64,000 nt of DNA, taken from NCBI RefSeq assembly GCF_029407905.1, contig NC_073626.1, forward strand, positions 106,273,982 through 106,337,981, in the 5' to 3' direction. This document shows positions 1 through 12,655 of the stretch, in pieces. Below the pieces are notes generated by a model. The model did not search any database. It was given only the letters and a program-made list of their open reading frames with translations, and was not told the DNA's origin. The stretch comes from Bubalus kerabau (taxonomy: Eukaryota; Chordata; Mammalia; Artiodactyla; Bovidae). The translations under genes and the position numbers were made by a program. Position 1 is the first letter of the stretch. Each line of letters opens with the position of its first letter.

Positions 1-1282
1 TGGTGGTACTTCATCTGATTCCTTATTCTCTTGTTTTACTACCACTTCTCTTTGCCAATGAGCATTCTTAACTCAAAAGGACAATAAGAAGAAATCAAGC
101 TTTCCTAGTATGATAATAAATGTACAAGGTATCCCTATATGGTTGGCAGGTGAAATATGAACTTTATGAACTTCTAATGCTATTTTCGGTTACCTCTAGG
201 TTCTGAAACCTTTTCAGTTTTACCTGTTTATTTCCTTTTATTTTTTTCAAATCCTTAACTTTAGCTAATTGTCCTTCCTCTCTGATTTATTTAACTAACT
301 CTGATCCTTGCAAACCCAAAACCTCCAAACTCAGGCCTTCCCTGGTATGCTCAATAAACTTGAGACTTCATGGTTTTCTGCTGCCCTTAGTTTTCTATTC
401 TTCCTCTGAAATGATGGATTTTAGTACCTATCCCTTCATTCATAATCAGCCTTGCAGTACTTTGTGACATTTCCTGGGCAGGACAGAGCTGCCTATCCTG
501 TTATTTACGTTTTTTAAAATTTATTGTTTTTTAATATTTCCTGTACTTGTGACTTGTTTTGCCAATTATATTGTCACCTCTTTTGGAACCAGGATGATAT
601 ACTTCTTATCTTTTGACGATATTTTGATTTGTTGACTTACTGATAGATGGTCTAAAACAGATACATCTGTAAATGTTCTGATTGGCTCTTGTTATTTTGT
701 ACTTTACAAAAATACGCCTAACAGATTCTAGTCCCCAAATACATAAAAAGTGTTTTTGACACAGTAAAAATTTCAGTTTATTTTTTATTTTCTTCAGTAA
801 TAGGCCCGTCTTCCCTTCCTGTTAATTCCTTTCTTGTTACAAAAATAATTACTGAGTGTCTTGAAGAATTAAAATAGTTGAGAGTTTGCTAGAGTTATTT
901 AAGAGATACCTGGATTTAACTGGCACTGCTAGCTAAGAAAGCACTAAACAGGTATTATGTAATTTGTCTCCTGAAGCATCTTTAAGGCAGTTCAGAGTGC
1001 TGATGACAGTAGGGTAGATAGATATTAACAAACCAGTTGGAGATACTACTTAATGGAAGGTCCTGCTTACAGACCTCAATACCCTGCCTTTTGAACACAC
1101 ATTCTTTGTACTGTGTTCGCCTAGCCTTCATGATGAGCACAGGAAAAAAATATTACTTGGTGGAAGAAACCAAAACTAACCTCTTAGTTGATGCTACATC
1201 ATGGGACAGCTTTTGGGAAACTATTAGCTTGTAAATTATCTCCTACAAGAACCTAGCAAATTAAGTGACTATATTTCTTTCT

Positions 1283-1431
1283 CCTTAATTTATTTTATTA
1301 TTTTTATTTATTATTAGTTTTGGCCATGCTTTGCAGCTTGCAGGATCTTTCTCCAAGCAGGAATCAAACTCAGGCCCTAGAAGTGAAAGCGCTGAGTCCT
1401 AACAATTGGACCTTCAGGGAATTCCCTGTTT
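1283..1431 (-). repeat. CHR-type SINE (cetartiodactyl)
   Basis: Diverged CHR element on the - strand. On the + strand it shows a T-rich tail, a GGCCATGC...GCAGGATCT block, a tRNA-related part resembling GGAATCAAACTCAGG, and an end near ACCTTCAGGGAATTCCC. The flanks have a weak, diverged match (TTTCTTTCTCC before, TTTCTTTTCCC after) that may be the old target duplication. Confidence 0.7.
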
Positions 1432-1789
1432 CTTTTCCCTTTAAATATGGCTTTCATCTTATAATTTTAATTGTTTCAACACATGGGAACATTTGGTTAT
1501 ATGTGTTCTTTTTCAGTGTGCAGTGGACATGTTCTAATTAAGATCAAGTAGCTGACAACTAAGCATAGTTAAAATGATGTTTTATATCAGGGATTAGTGA
1601 TTAGAACTCAGTTATCTTTCTACACAGGTTTTTTTTTTTTTTTTAATAAATTTAAAAAATATATTTAAGCCAAAGACTTTTGAGATGTTTGGGAATAATT
1701 TTCATATATGCGTGTATGTATCACTGAGCTCCCAGTTACATTGAAACGCTGTCAGCATGCTTTGAAAGGGACACAGTGGAGGAAAGGAT

Positions 1790-2505
1790 AGCGCTCTTCT
1801 CTTTCACTTCTCACGTCCAGTTCACCAGCAAACTGCATCAGACAGCTCCCCAGCACCATCACGGCTATCATCTTACTTCAAGCCGCCATCATGTCTTTTC
1901 CTTACTGTTGTCCCTTCTTCCAAAATGATTCTGTTTGCAGTCTGTTTTCCATACTGCAGTCAGAGTAATGTTTTCGGATATTAAAAAATGATAAACAGCT
2001 CACGAAATACATAACAGATGTAATAGAAACATAGATTATATAAGAAAAAATTTAGACTTTATGTATTTAAATAAATCTAAACATATATCTAAATATCTAA
2101 AACTCATGTTCCGATTGATGACATTATAACACATCGTATCTTGAAGTCTGTTGAAATATGTGTTTTGGAAATTGTTAACATAGCAAAGCATGTAAAATAC
2201 TAAAAGCAAAAAATAAAATTGTAATAATTTATACTTATTACAAAATGAAAGAGGAAAGGTAAATCCATCAAACATGCATTTATTGTTTTATCATTTCCCT
2301 AATTAAAACCTTTTATTCTCTTCCCATTGCTCTTACGATAAAATTCAAACTGTGTTTCATGTCTCACAGAGGCCCATTGACATCCTCAACATCTTCTCTG
2401 GTGACTTGTTGAACAGATGGCTCCAGTTTCCTTGGTCCTTATTCAGTTTCTCAACCTGCCAATTTTCTTCTTGCCTTAGCTACTTTGTTCTCCCTTTTGG
2501 GTCCA
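1790..2505 (+). repeat. Old dispersed mammalian repeat, interrupted, family not assigned
   Basis: Two blocks (about 1790-1985 and 2283-2505) look like consecutive parts of one ancient repeat. The first includes CAGTCAGAGTAATG, and the second has AAAATTCAAACTGTG followed by pyrimidine-rich text. An AT-rich stretch of about 300 bp lies between them. I recall this pattern as widely dispersed in mammals but cannot name the family with confidence. Confidence 0.35.
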
Positions 2506-3323
2506 TCATTTAGTTTCAGTTCAGTTCAGTTCAGTTCAGTCGCTCAGTAGTGTCCAACTCTTTGCGACCCCATGAATCGCAGCACACCAGGCCTCCCTGT
2601 CCGTCACCAACTCCCAGAGTTCACTCAAACTCATGTCCATTGAATCAGTGATGCCATCCAGCCATCTCATCCTCTGTCGTCCCCTTCTCCTCCTGCCCCC
2701 AATCCCTCCCAGCATCAGAGTCTTTTCCAATAAGTCAACTCTTCGCATGAGGTGGCCAAAGTATTAGAGTTTCAGCTTTAACATCATTCCTTCCAAAGAA
2801 CACCCAGGACTGATCTCCTTTAGAATGGACTGGTTGGATCTCCTTACAGTCCAAGGGAATCTCAAGAGTTCAAAAGCATCAGTTCTTTGGCGCTCATCTT
2901 TCTTCACAGTCCAACTCTCACATCCATATATGACCAGTGGAAAAACCATAGCCTTGACTAGACAGACCTTTGTTGACAAAGTAATGTCTCTGCTTTTGAA
3001 TATGCTATCTAGGTTGGTCATAACTTTCCTTCCAAGGAGTAAGCGTCTTTTAATTTCCTGGCTGCAATCACCATCTGCAGTGATTTTGGAGCCCAGAAAA
3101 ATAAAGTCAGCCACTGTTTCCATTGTTTCCCCATCCATTTCCCATGAAGTGATGGGACCAGATGCCATGATCTTCGTTTTTTGAATGTTGAGTTTTAAGC
3201 CAACTTTTTCACTCTCCTCTTTCACTTTCATCAAGTGGCTTTTTAGTTCCTCTTCACTTTCTGCCATAAGGGTGGTGTCATCTGCATATCTGAGGTTATT
3301 GATATTTCTCTCTCATTTAGTTT
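2506..3323 (-). mobile_element. 5'-truncated BovB (RTE) LINE with 11-bp target duplication
   Basis: A 796-bp 3' fragment of BovB (about 2517-3312) on the - strand. It ends at the left in the typical (AGTTC/ACTGA)n tail at 2517-2540. Read on the - strand it encodes the C-terminal part of the BovB reverse transcriptase ORF, with KLNIQKTKIMASGP and KVCLVKAMVFPLVIYGCES visible. The open stretch 3267-2764 is 167 codons; the usual segment after AFELL is shortened relative to the + strand copy at 37382. Flanks carry a perfect 11-bp duplication TCATTTAGTTT at 2506-2516 and 3313-3323, as expected for target-primed reverse transcription. The copy lacks the endonuclease and most of the RT domain, so it is a dead element. 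Confidence 0.95.
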
Positions 3324-3689
3324 AGTTCTTGCAAATAATAGATGCTTAATGTAGACTGACTAAATAAGCACCAGAATGCAAATAGTATCCATCTCTTCCA
3401 GGGTGGTTGTGCATTCCTTCATTTATGTTTTTTGAATTTAAAACATTTTCTGTAATGAACATGTATTTTCTAATTATCAGAAGGTAAAAAATTATCATTC
3501 TGGGCTTCTAGAATTGGAGACCCTGGTAGGTGAAATTCAGTAAGTCAGGAGGAACTTAGAAATTAAATTATCATAAGTCAATGAAGAGTCTGTACAAAGA
3601 AATCAATTCAGTGAGGCATTGCATTCAGGTAGGATGGGTGGAGTGTTGGGTTAAAGGAAGTTGGTCCATCTGAGTTGTGCTTTCCAATT

Positions 3690-3860
3690 ACTTTATGCCT
3701 TATTTAATTTAAACTTAAATTTAAAATTTAGTTTCTCAGTTGCACTAGCTACATTGCAAGTGCTTTATAGTCATGTTAGCTAGCTGCTGCCATATTGAAC
3801 AGTATAGATAGGGGAATTTTTCATCATGCAAAAAATATTTTATCACAGAAGGTATGGGAT
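3690..3860. repeat. Ancient DNA-transposon-like repeat, family not assigned
   Basis: The sequence TTTAGTTTCTCAGTTGCACTAG followed by GTCATGTTAGCTAGCTGC and CATATTGAACAGTATAGATA resembles a common old mammalian short repeat that I believe is hAT-related. It is diverged and the ends are unclear. Confidence 0.4.
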
Positions 3861-3976
3861 CTAGAATCCTGGAAGCAGGTATCAAGGAACAGAAACTCAA
3901 GATAGGCAACAAAAGAAGAAAGGAAGACTTAGGTAGTGAGGTTGGGCAATGTGAATCTGGAAAAAGAGTTTATTTT

Positions 3977-4033
3977 GAGTATTCAAAATTTGAGTATTCA
4001 AAGGAGTTTGAGTATTCAAAGGAGTATTCAAAG
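3977..4033 (+). repeat. Minisatellite-like GAGTATTCAAA repeat
   Basis: Four exact copies of GAGTATTCAAA start at 3977, 3992, 4010 and 4022, with spacers of 4, 7 and 1 bases. It keeps one frame open (repeated EYSK), which explains the chance open frame here. Confidence 0.9.
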
Positions 4034-6350
4034 TATGCGTTTTGAGCAAAGTGACACAGCTGGAAGAAGGCATTTATTTTTCTGTTAAAGTCTTGAGGAG
4101 GACCTGTAAGAAATTGTTTAAGTATAAATAACAATGCAAACTAGTATCTGTGTTAAATTGTGTTCTGTATCCCTTTATGTGATAAATGGTTTTGGAAAGT
4201 GGGGGGCTATTGAAAAGATTTTATTGGGAAGAGTAACTAGTACATGAAGGATTTTCTCCTTGATTGTATATGACAGTGGTTAGAATACTGAATGCCTGTC
4301 CTGTTTCTCATTTCACTGCCCCTTCATACTTCATACTTTTAAGGTATAAAAAAGTATGCATCTTGATAACAGTAGTCACACAGCTACACTGCTTAGGTAT
4401 ATTTTAACATCTCTTTTGATTCATCAAGAAAATAGGATGAAAGGCAAACAACAAGTATATTCAAACTGAATCGAAGAAAAATAAAATCTTGAATTTAATT
4501 ATGTTGAATAATTGCTTAAGCAAATGTGACTCAGATTGTAGGTATAACGTGTATTGGAAATACTTGAAGCATGTATATGGATACAATTCCAAATACTAGA
4601 ATGTTCTTATAACACAGAACCGTTTTGGTTAGACGATTTTAATAGCAGCTTACTTATACTTTTGGTGAGATGGTGAGCTAATGATGTAGCCGTTAATTTG
4701 AATTTAGCAGACATTTTAAATATAGGTTTCTCTTACAGAGACAAAAGTTGCAATTTAAAGCTCTTTGGTGGTCTAAAAACAGCTTAATTCTGTAGTAGCA
4801 TGGTAATATGTACTAATCCAGCTTATACAGTGATTGTAGTATGTCATGTTTGTGAAAGATTGCCCAACTGCTTTCTCTGGGTTTTATGTTAATTTTAAAA
4901 TATTAAACATAAAACCTTATAACATCTTCATGCTGAGATAAACTGTTCAATTTAACTTGTGCTCAAGCAGCAGCTGTCAGGAATTATCTTGTTCCTAGTG
5001 CTTTTTGCTATCACCTTGTGCCCTTTCCTGCCAGAGACACAGTGTGGGATGATAAAGCTCACCTTGTTAGGATTTATTGCTTAAATAATACCTGAGGCAA
5101 GAAGAACACTGGGAACCTAGGGTTTAACTGCTGATTGAGTGATGTCATTCATTGTGTTGTTGTACCTATTTTTTTTTAATTGATAAAAGAGGGCAAAGTA
5201 AAAATTGCCTATGAATCTTACCTGCATTTTATTTTTTTTGTGTGAGCATCTTCCCCACTTCTTTATAGGTATCACTGAGCTGAATATTTGAGGAGTTGCT
5301 TATTGTCCAATTTAACTACCATTTTACAAGGAAAAAGCAAAGAGAAATGTTTTAATTATGTTGGAGATAATTTCCACAATTTAGAAGTAGTGAGGGCTAT
5401 TTCAAAATTAGTTATGAAAATAAAATGAGTTTCTTATTAATGACTGAACAAACTGAAGGAAGTGTTGGTGTGGGCAGTCCCAAATGGGTAATATTGTGAA
5501 AACCATTGTCATTTTACTTCTGAATGTATTGCAGTCTTTCACTTGAGAACTTCTATTTGGAAGGTTCCATTTTAAATTTGGATTCTTTGATTATGGATCA
5601 GCTGGTAGGTAGAGTAAAGAGAGGTGGTGTGTGGTTGGAGGAGAGTAAAGGCCTTGCTTTAGTTAAACATTTGCTACAGATGTTCCACCTTGAGGATAAT
5701 TCCCATGGAGCAAATGAACAATTGGATTATGACTAGAAATACATATATGAGGGATTTATTATTTATAGAATGTAACATACTTTTCCCTTCTACTTTCTGT
5801 CATCTAATGCATATCCTCCCGTTTGTAGTTATATAAATGTATAACTTAAAAATTGATAAAGGTAGATCAATGAGTTACAATATACCATTTATTTAATCTA
5901 TTATAAACATTTCTATGAATATTTGTTATTAGTGACCTTTTGACCAAACCATTTAAGAATTAGTTGCAGACATTATTATGCTTTACATGTAAATAATTCA
6001 ACATGTCTACTAAGAACGAGGATATTCTCCTATATAACAGCAGTAAAATTACTACACTTCAATTTAAGATTGATAAAACTTTACAATTTTATATTCAACC
6101 CAGAGTTTCCCTGTTGTCGTTATATCTTTTATAGTTTTTTTTTTCCCCATTCAGTATCCCATCAAGCATCACACACTGCATTTTGTTTGGGGATCTCTTT
6201 ATTCCCCTTTACTCTAGATTTTCTTTTTCCTTTTATGACCTTGACATTCTTGAAGATCCAGCCCCATTTATTTTGCGACTGGCTGGCTATTTCCTCATGA
6301 CCAAATTCACATTAAACATTTGGGGCAGGAATTGGCGATCTCTGTCTTTC

Positions 6351-6376
6351 TATCATGTATTGGGAAATACATGATA
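6351..6376. other. Perfect 11-bp inverted repeat
   Basis: Arms TATCATGTATT (6351-6361) and AATACATGATA (6366-6376) flank a 4-base spacer, a potential small hairpin. No further context suggests a function. Confidence 0.7.
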
Positions 6377-6697
6377 TCCCTTTGATCCACCATTGTTCAT
6401 ATTAAATTTGATCACTTGGTAAGTTGATGTCTACCAAATTTCTCCATTAATTAATGGAAGTTACTTCTCCATGTAATTAATAGATGGAAGCTGTAGTTAA
6501 TGAATTTCTCTTCCTTGTGTGTGAATGCATTGTGTTTACTTAGGTCTCAATGATTGAGTCATTGCTTACAATAGTGTGGGAGGGAGCAGGAAAAGAGGGA
6601 GGGGGAAGTATTACTCAATAACTTGCTCTACCAATCACCACCTATTTTTTTTCTTTTAGGAAAATATTGATTGAGATTAAGTTTTATTTTTCTCTCT

Positions 6698-6993
6698 GCT
6701 AAAGATCATGGAGAAGGCAATGTCACCCCACTCCAGTACTCTTGCCTGGAAAATCCCACGGACAGAGGAGCCTGGTGGGCTGCAATCCATGGGGTCACTA
6801 GGAGTCGGACATGATTGAGCGACTTCACTTTCACCTTTCACTTTCATGCATTGGAGAAGGAAATGGCAACCCACTCCAGTGTTCTTGCCTGGAGAATCCC
6901 AGGGACGGGGGAGCCTGGTGGGCTGTCGTCTCTGGGGTCGCACAGAGTCGGACATGACTGAAGCGACTTAGCAGCAGCAGCAGCTAAAGATCA
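6698..6993 (+). repeat. BOV-A2 SINE with 11-bp target duplication
   Basis: Dimeric BOV-A2 (about 6709-6982) with two related units, each containing a variant of CCACTCCAGT...CTTGCCTGG, and ending in a (CAG)n tail. It is flanked by perfect 11-bp copies of GCTAAAGATCA at 6698-6708 and 6983-6993. The spurious peptides on both strands across it come from the SINE. Confidence 0.95.
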
Positions 6994-7022
6994 GATTTGT
7001 AGATAAGCAAATATCTTTGTAT

Positions 7023-7190
7023 TTCATAATTTTCAGTCTCTTTTTTATTTTTATTTTTTGGCCCCACTGTGTACATGCAGGATCTTAGTTCCTGTACATG
7101 CAGGATCTTAGTTCCCTGACTGGGAATCAAACTCATTCCCCTTGCATTGAGTGCAGAGTCTAACCACTGAATCACCAGCGAAGTCCCCAG
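7023..7190 (-). repeat. CHR-type SINE
   Basis: CHR element on the - strand. A T-rich tail at the left is followed by two near-identical GTACATGCAGGATCTTAGTTCC blocks (about 7070-7116), GACTGGGAATCAAACTC, and an end resembling CCACTGAATCACCAGCGAAG. Confidence 0.8.
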
Positions 7191-7283
7191 TCCCAGTTTT
7201 AGAAAACTTTATACTTGATGGTGGTGGGAATATTTTTGGACAAAATAGAGGACATTTTCAGGATATAAATTTTCTATTTGCTT

Positions 7284-7484
7284 TGTGCTTAGTTGCTCAG
7301 TCGTGTCCGACTCTTTGCAACCCCATGGACAGAGGACCCTGGCGGGCTACTGTCCATGGGGATTCTCCAGGCAAGAATACTGGAGTGGATTGCCATGCCC
7401 TCCTCCAGGGGATCTTCCCAACCCAGGAATCGAACCATGGTCTCCTGCATTGTAGGCACTCTTTAACCAGCTAAGCTACCTTTA
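7284..7484 (-). repeat. Bov-tA SINE
   Basis: tRNA-Glu-derived Bov-tA on the - strand: GTTGCTCAGTCGTGTCCGAC at the left, CAGGCAAGAATACTGGAGTG in the middle, and a diverged tRNA-like head (GAATCGAACCATGG...CTTTAACCAGC) at the right. Confidence 0.9.
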
Positions 7485-7865
7485 GTTGAGTACAAATAGA
7501 CAATTAAAAATGCATCTTCTTGATAAATTTTTTACTTTAAAGCAATAAATCATAACATTAATACAGCAATGTGAGTTTAGAAACGTCTCTACTTTTGGGT
7601 CTTCTGTTTCTCTTTTAGTCCATGAAGAAGACACTTGAATTCCCATTTATGATATATGCTCTTGTTATGTAATTATTATTCTTATGTGAAAGGCTAGTGC
7701 TGCAGATCATATAAACACCTGAAGTTAGTCATTTGGCTTGTCAGCAAGGGAGAGTTTATAGTAGTTGTAATCATGGTAATAACAAGGATGCTATTTAGTA
7801 TTTATTAAGTACAATAAAAAGCATCTGCAATGGAAGTGGTACACAACGAATTCATATCCGTAGTG

Positions 7866-8012
7866 TAATGAATAGTACTTTGGGCTTAAAAGACCAGGAG
7901 TCTCTGCTTTGCCACTTTCTACCAGTGTGATTTCTAGGAAAAACTCGTAACCTTCTTCGATCTCATTTTTTAGAATGGGAATTAAAGCTGTAAGGGTTAA
8001 ATGATTCTATAT
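7866..8012 (+). repeat. MIR SINE
   Basis: Diverged MIR core with the sense signature CTGCTTTGCCACTTTCTACC, then GTGTGATTTCTAGG and TTTTTAGAATGGGAAT, matching the 'cannot be older than mammals' core order of this family. A tail like CATTTATAATAAATGTTTGT at 8268-8288 may be a separate L2/MIR end. Confidence 0.7.
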
Positions 8013-9040
8013 TATGTTATAAAGGTGGCATTTCATCAAAATTGTGCCATCTAAACGTCTCCAGCTGCTCAGGGACTGTAATTGTCCCTCTTTTGTGTCC
8101 ACATGTGTTGCCCCTTGTTAGTGAAGTATTTCCAGGTCGTCCCAGGCAGTTGTCTGTTTGTCCTCCAGAGTATTTTGTTCACGTCACTATTATAGACAGC
8201 ATGCATTCTGTGGGCTGTCTTGTTCACCTCTTCTCTTCTTCCTGGCTCGACCCTGGTAATAGTAGGCATTTATAATAAATGTTTGTGGAATTAATGAGTA
8301 AATAGACACTATTTCATTCATAAACATGGATATGTAGACATTCAGTTTCCTTTGTCCCCACCCCACCCTGCCCCCCGCCAGAGTCAAAGAACCAGCCTTT
8401 CTTCATTTTTTAAATTTAGGTTTTATATAAGGGATATTACAGAGGGTATATCTGGTACCATTAGCAGTCCAGTAATTGAGAAGAAAATATAAAACCAACC
8501 CCAGAAATACTGCAGAACATTTAAAAGGGGGGCAGTGAGAAACATGCCAAGAGAAAAAGCCCTCCCTCACTAGATAAGTCTGTTGCATAAATCAAAAGGG
8601 TTTATGTCATAACACGAACATGTGCCATTCCTGCTCATATATTGAATTTCAGTAGTTGGTTGCATAAAGAAGTAAAGTGTAATAAAACTGGCGAGCAAAG
8701 TATTCCCCAGTCAGCCTTATCTTTGTTCCATTTGTCCTTCAGATAGAGCTTTTCTTGCCTTTTTCAATAAAATCCATCCAGCTTTTTTTTTTTTTTTTTT
8801 TGCATCTCTCAGTAACTGAGCTGAGAAGACCAATGAGATTCAGGGCTTTTATAGTTCTTAGCAGCTGCTTTTTAAGAGATCAAAACTTAGAATGCTGCTA
8901 CATGGTATTAGGCTTAACTCTTGATGTGTCCCTATAGGGGATATGTTTTCCTTGGAGTAGGATGAGTAGAGAGAAGAGAAGGTGAAGAATGCCCCTTATA
9001 GTATGCTCAGGATGGTAATCCTAATTTCCTTCTTTCCTAG

Positions 9041-9208
9041 GATCCTCTTCGCAAGCTCAGTGCTTAACCTGACTGAACTGGCTGCCCTTCGACCTGACCT
9101 TGGGAAATTGAAAAAGATTCTGTACTTTCATGAGAACCAATTGGTATATCCTGTCAAGAAGTGTCAGGAGAGGGATTTCCAATATGGATACAACCAAATT
9201 CTCTCCTG
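9041..9208 (+). CDS. QTMAN: QTMAN (GTDC1) internal coding exon, DUF3524 N-terminal domain part 1
   Basis: Internal exon of the tRNA-queuosine mannosyltransferase, which adds mannose from GDP-mannose to queuosine at the wobble position of cytosolic tRNA-Asp (known for the vertebrate family). The 168-bp exon follows a pyrimidine-rich acceptor ending in ctttcctag and ends in TG before the donor gtaggt. Reading from 9042 it gives ILFASSVLNLTEL near the start, then KILYFHENQLVYPVKK and FQYGYNQILS, which I recognise as vertebrate GTDC1, roughly residues 60-116 of a protein of about 460 residues. It begins with the third base of a split codon and ends with two bases of another (phase 2-2). Those last two bases, TG, join the first C of the next exon to make Cys, continuing as LVADVV. 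Reading on past 9208 gives Trp and then intron, so the open frame beyond the donor is not coding. No stop or frameshift is seen. The preceding exon is not visible in this window. Confidence 0.95.
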
Positions 9209-10611
9209 GTAGGTATAGATTGTATCACTGTATTTAGTCCTTTGCCATCTTTTTCCTTATAGTTAACTTTTAAATCTAGAGACCTACGGTACACATATTT
9301 TTAAAATACCTTATATTAGGAGCAAATGTTTAAATATACCTTCCATGGTAAGAATTACTTGTACCTCTGCAATATATATATACAGATAAGAGAACAACTA
9401 ATTTTTTTTTATAAAATACATATGTGTAGCAAACGGATTATATGTTAAACTAGTTATTTAACTGTATTTTCTACAACACTCAAAATAGAAGCAAAGGGCT
9501 GTCAGGGACCTCCTTCAGCCCCTTATTCCATCATCTGTTGTGTGAGATGTACTTTTAGAAAAGGCAGTTATTCAACTTTTATTTACCAGCTACTTTCAGT
9601 GTATCCAGCCAAAATCAAAATAGAAATGTACAGAGGAGTAAACAAAAATTAAAGGGTAACAGAGAAAGAGGTTTTTGTCCTTTTATTCTCATTGTTTGTA
9701 AGAGAAAACTATGGAAAATGAATCTTTAGGTGATGTTTGGTTTTTTTCTTCCCCTCATTGAGTCTTCTGAAATTGCCTAGCCTTAAAATACCATGACATT
9801 TCAAAGGTGATGGTCCTTCTGTTTTGTTACTTCAACAAAGTATATCTCTTGAAACTTAGTTAATAAAAGAAGTTAATAACGACTCTGAAACAGCTTTGCT
9901 ATTGGATCCCATCGACATAACTGCAACACTCAAATGGAGTCAGTTTGGCAGTGATTGGGTACAGTTTACTCACCATTTTTAATAGTCGTTAGCCTTTGGG
10001 GTTAATGTTCTTAAACAGACACCCAGCTCTTTTGCTAGTATATTCCATAGTTTCGTTGACATAGAAGAACAGCTAGCTGGTAATACTTCTGTGTTTTGAG
10101 CATTTTGTAAATGTTTTCCTGCAATCATTTTTACAAGCTGCTTCAATTGTGAAGTAGCAATGCTATCAAAATAGAGAGGAGCTGCTTCCCGTCAAATGTC
10201 TCGTAAAAAAAAGCAACCGTTTTTAAATTTCATAATAAAATTAAAATACTTTATTTTATATTGAAACAGAGAGGGAAAATATGTTTTAAAAACAAAAATG
10301 AAATCATTTTATACTTTATCAATATGGAAAACATTTGTAATATTCTTTTGGTTTCTTGAATTAGCATCATTCTTTTCCTCAGATAGTGTGTGTTTATTAC
10401 CCCTGAGAAATAACTGTGGAAAAAAATTAAGTCTGTTTTTCCCTTTATGGATGGCTTTAAAGTTAATGGAAGTTACACCCACTCATATCAAAGAGGAAAT
10501 GCATGAAAAAGAATATTTCTGTAAACTATCTTGGTTCTTTAATTTGGCAAAGACTGGGTTTTTAAGAATATATGTAGTTGAGTTGCATGCCCTTTGAGGG
10601 CAAATAGCAAA

Positions 10612-10643
10612 AAACAAACAAACAAACAAACAAACAAACAAAC
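10612..10643. repeat. (AAAC)n microsatellite
   Basis: Eight near-perfect ACAA/AAAC units. Confidence 0.96.
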
Positions 10644-12429
10644 TCACTACCCCTCATCTCTCTGTTTTAGAAAAGATTGCTTTTGCTCAAAGGGAGTGAG
10701 ACCATAAAATCTTATACATGATTTTTGAGCATTGCTCTTCTCAAGAGGGTAAACTGGTAGATGAACTTGAAGAGAAAGAAATGGACTTGATCGTCGCTGG
10801 GACTCTTAATGAGAAAGCTGTGGTTTGCAGTCGTCCAGAGGAAAAATAAGAATGTCAGAAAGCAGTCCAGTTCAGATTCTCTTTGAAAAGTATGACTCCA
10901 GCTTCCTGAAATGTTTCTTTAGTTTTCTTGCTGACTTCTGCTTTTGTTGGCACTGTCAGATTTCTTTCTCGACTGTGTGGCAGTTAAGGACTTCAGAGAT
11001 GACTGACATAAGCACTCACCTTAAACAGAGGTTTCACTAACCCTCTGACTGGTGAACACTTGTTGTAACTATATATTATGACCTGTGCATCGCTATTAAA
11101 ATATGTGACATATAGTGAAAACAGACTAGCTGTAAAACATCCTTCAACTTTTGGTATATTATTATATTGGCTTCCTTATTGCTCAGTGTAGTGTCAGCAC
11201 TTCTGTGACATTCTCTTGTGTTATCCATGTTGTAATCACTGCTAACCCCAAATTTGCACTAGGTTGCAACTAAAAAAACAAAAAATGCTTGTATGGGAAA
11301 ACAGTTTTGCAGGGGTGGGAGTGGATAGGGGTGGCAGGTCAACATTCCTTTTGTTGGTTTTTCATTCCACTATGTACTGATAGTAGGAACTTTGTCTCAG
11401 TAAACGCAAATTAAACTAAACTTAGAATTTGTTATGATAGTCCTGCTCTGTAAACTCTATTTATTCATTTGTGTTTTGCAGTCTTGTGGACTTAAGTGTC
11501 TTCTTTTCAGTTTTCTTGATGTTCTTTTTAGAGTGAAATAAAACTGTTTTCTCTTTGATCTTATACACCTTCTTATCAAAGCATTTGTATGCATCATGTT
11601 GAGATCCAGGGACATTGAGACATGGAATCATTGCTTAAAGCAATGAGTGCTATTTTAAAAAACAAAACAATGATTTATTAAAATGGTTTTTTGAGTCATA
11701 AAGGAAACAGTACATATCCCTGTTTTATCCAGTTCACCCACAGTTATCATTTGTGTTCATTGGTTTCCAAAAAAATGTTGTACGCAAATTTGGAAACTAC
11801 TGACATATTTATGATACATAAACTTTGTTTTTACATTCCCTTCTAACTATATATTTTAGATTATTTTTAATTAAAAAAAAAAGTGCTAAGGAGAGGATCA
11901 CAGAATTTACATCAAAAGCAACAGCCAGTATTATATTTCTTTTGTTTAATTTTGAAGGTTCATGGTGCTATGGTCCTTTATAATATATTATGTAATCAGT
12001 AGGACCTAGTGGTATGGATTTCTGGATCCATTTTCACCAGTTTCTTCTATTGCTCTGACTCCCCCAAGTCTAATATAATAATAGAATAAGTTACTTGTAG
12101 AGTTCTCATATAATCCTTTCTGTGTGTGTAGTCTCAGAACTTTCAAAAACCTAACAGTTTCTTGAAACAAAGGTTAAAATGAGAAATAGACTTTAACCAC
12201 ATGTTATGAAGGTATGCTCTAGTGTGAAATAATTTTATCTGGATTAGTCTCCTTAAAGGCAGTGAAAAGTATGCTAACTTTTTTGTTCTCCATATTGTGG
12301 TGTAAATCAAAGTACATCACTGACATAAAAACTCAACATGGATAACTGGGCCACAGAGAGAAAGGTCCTCATGTTTTTGGTGATAGTACAGAAAATTCCT
12401 GGCATTGCAGAAAAATATAGTTAGGTTTG

Positions 12430-12655
12430 AAGCCTCATAAGTGAGAGTGTTAGTGGCTCAGTCATATCCGATTCTTTGCAACCCCATGGTATGTAGCCTG
12501 CAAGGCTCCTCCGTCCATGGAATTCTCAAGGCAAGAATACTGGAATGAGTAGCCATTCTCTTCTCCAGGGATCTTCCTGGATCGATCCCAGGTCTCCTAC
12601 ATTGCAGACAGATTCTTTACTGTCTAAGGAACCAGGGGAGCCCTGAATCCTCATA
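12430..12655 (-). repeat. Bov-tA SINE in the QTMAN intron
   Basis: - strand Bov-tA (about 12440-12645) ending in a tRNA-like head, lying 270 bp before the 12924 exon. It is flanked by AAGCCTCATA (12430-12439) and AATCCTCATA (12646-12655), a 10-bp target duplication with one mismatch. Confidence 0.9.

Larger units (their letters stand above)
1..9040 (+). other. QTMAN: Downstream part of the upstream QTMAN intron
   Basis: This is the sequence before the acceptor at 9039-9040. No residue from the expected preceding exon (the N-terminal segment) is readable in any frame. The interval therefore appears wholly intronic and holds the repeats listed separately. I see nothing definite in 1-1282, 4034-6350 and 8600-9000 beyond low-complexity AT runs. 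Confidence 0.75.
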
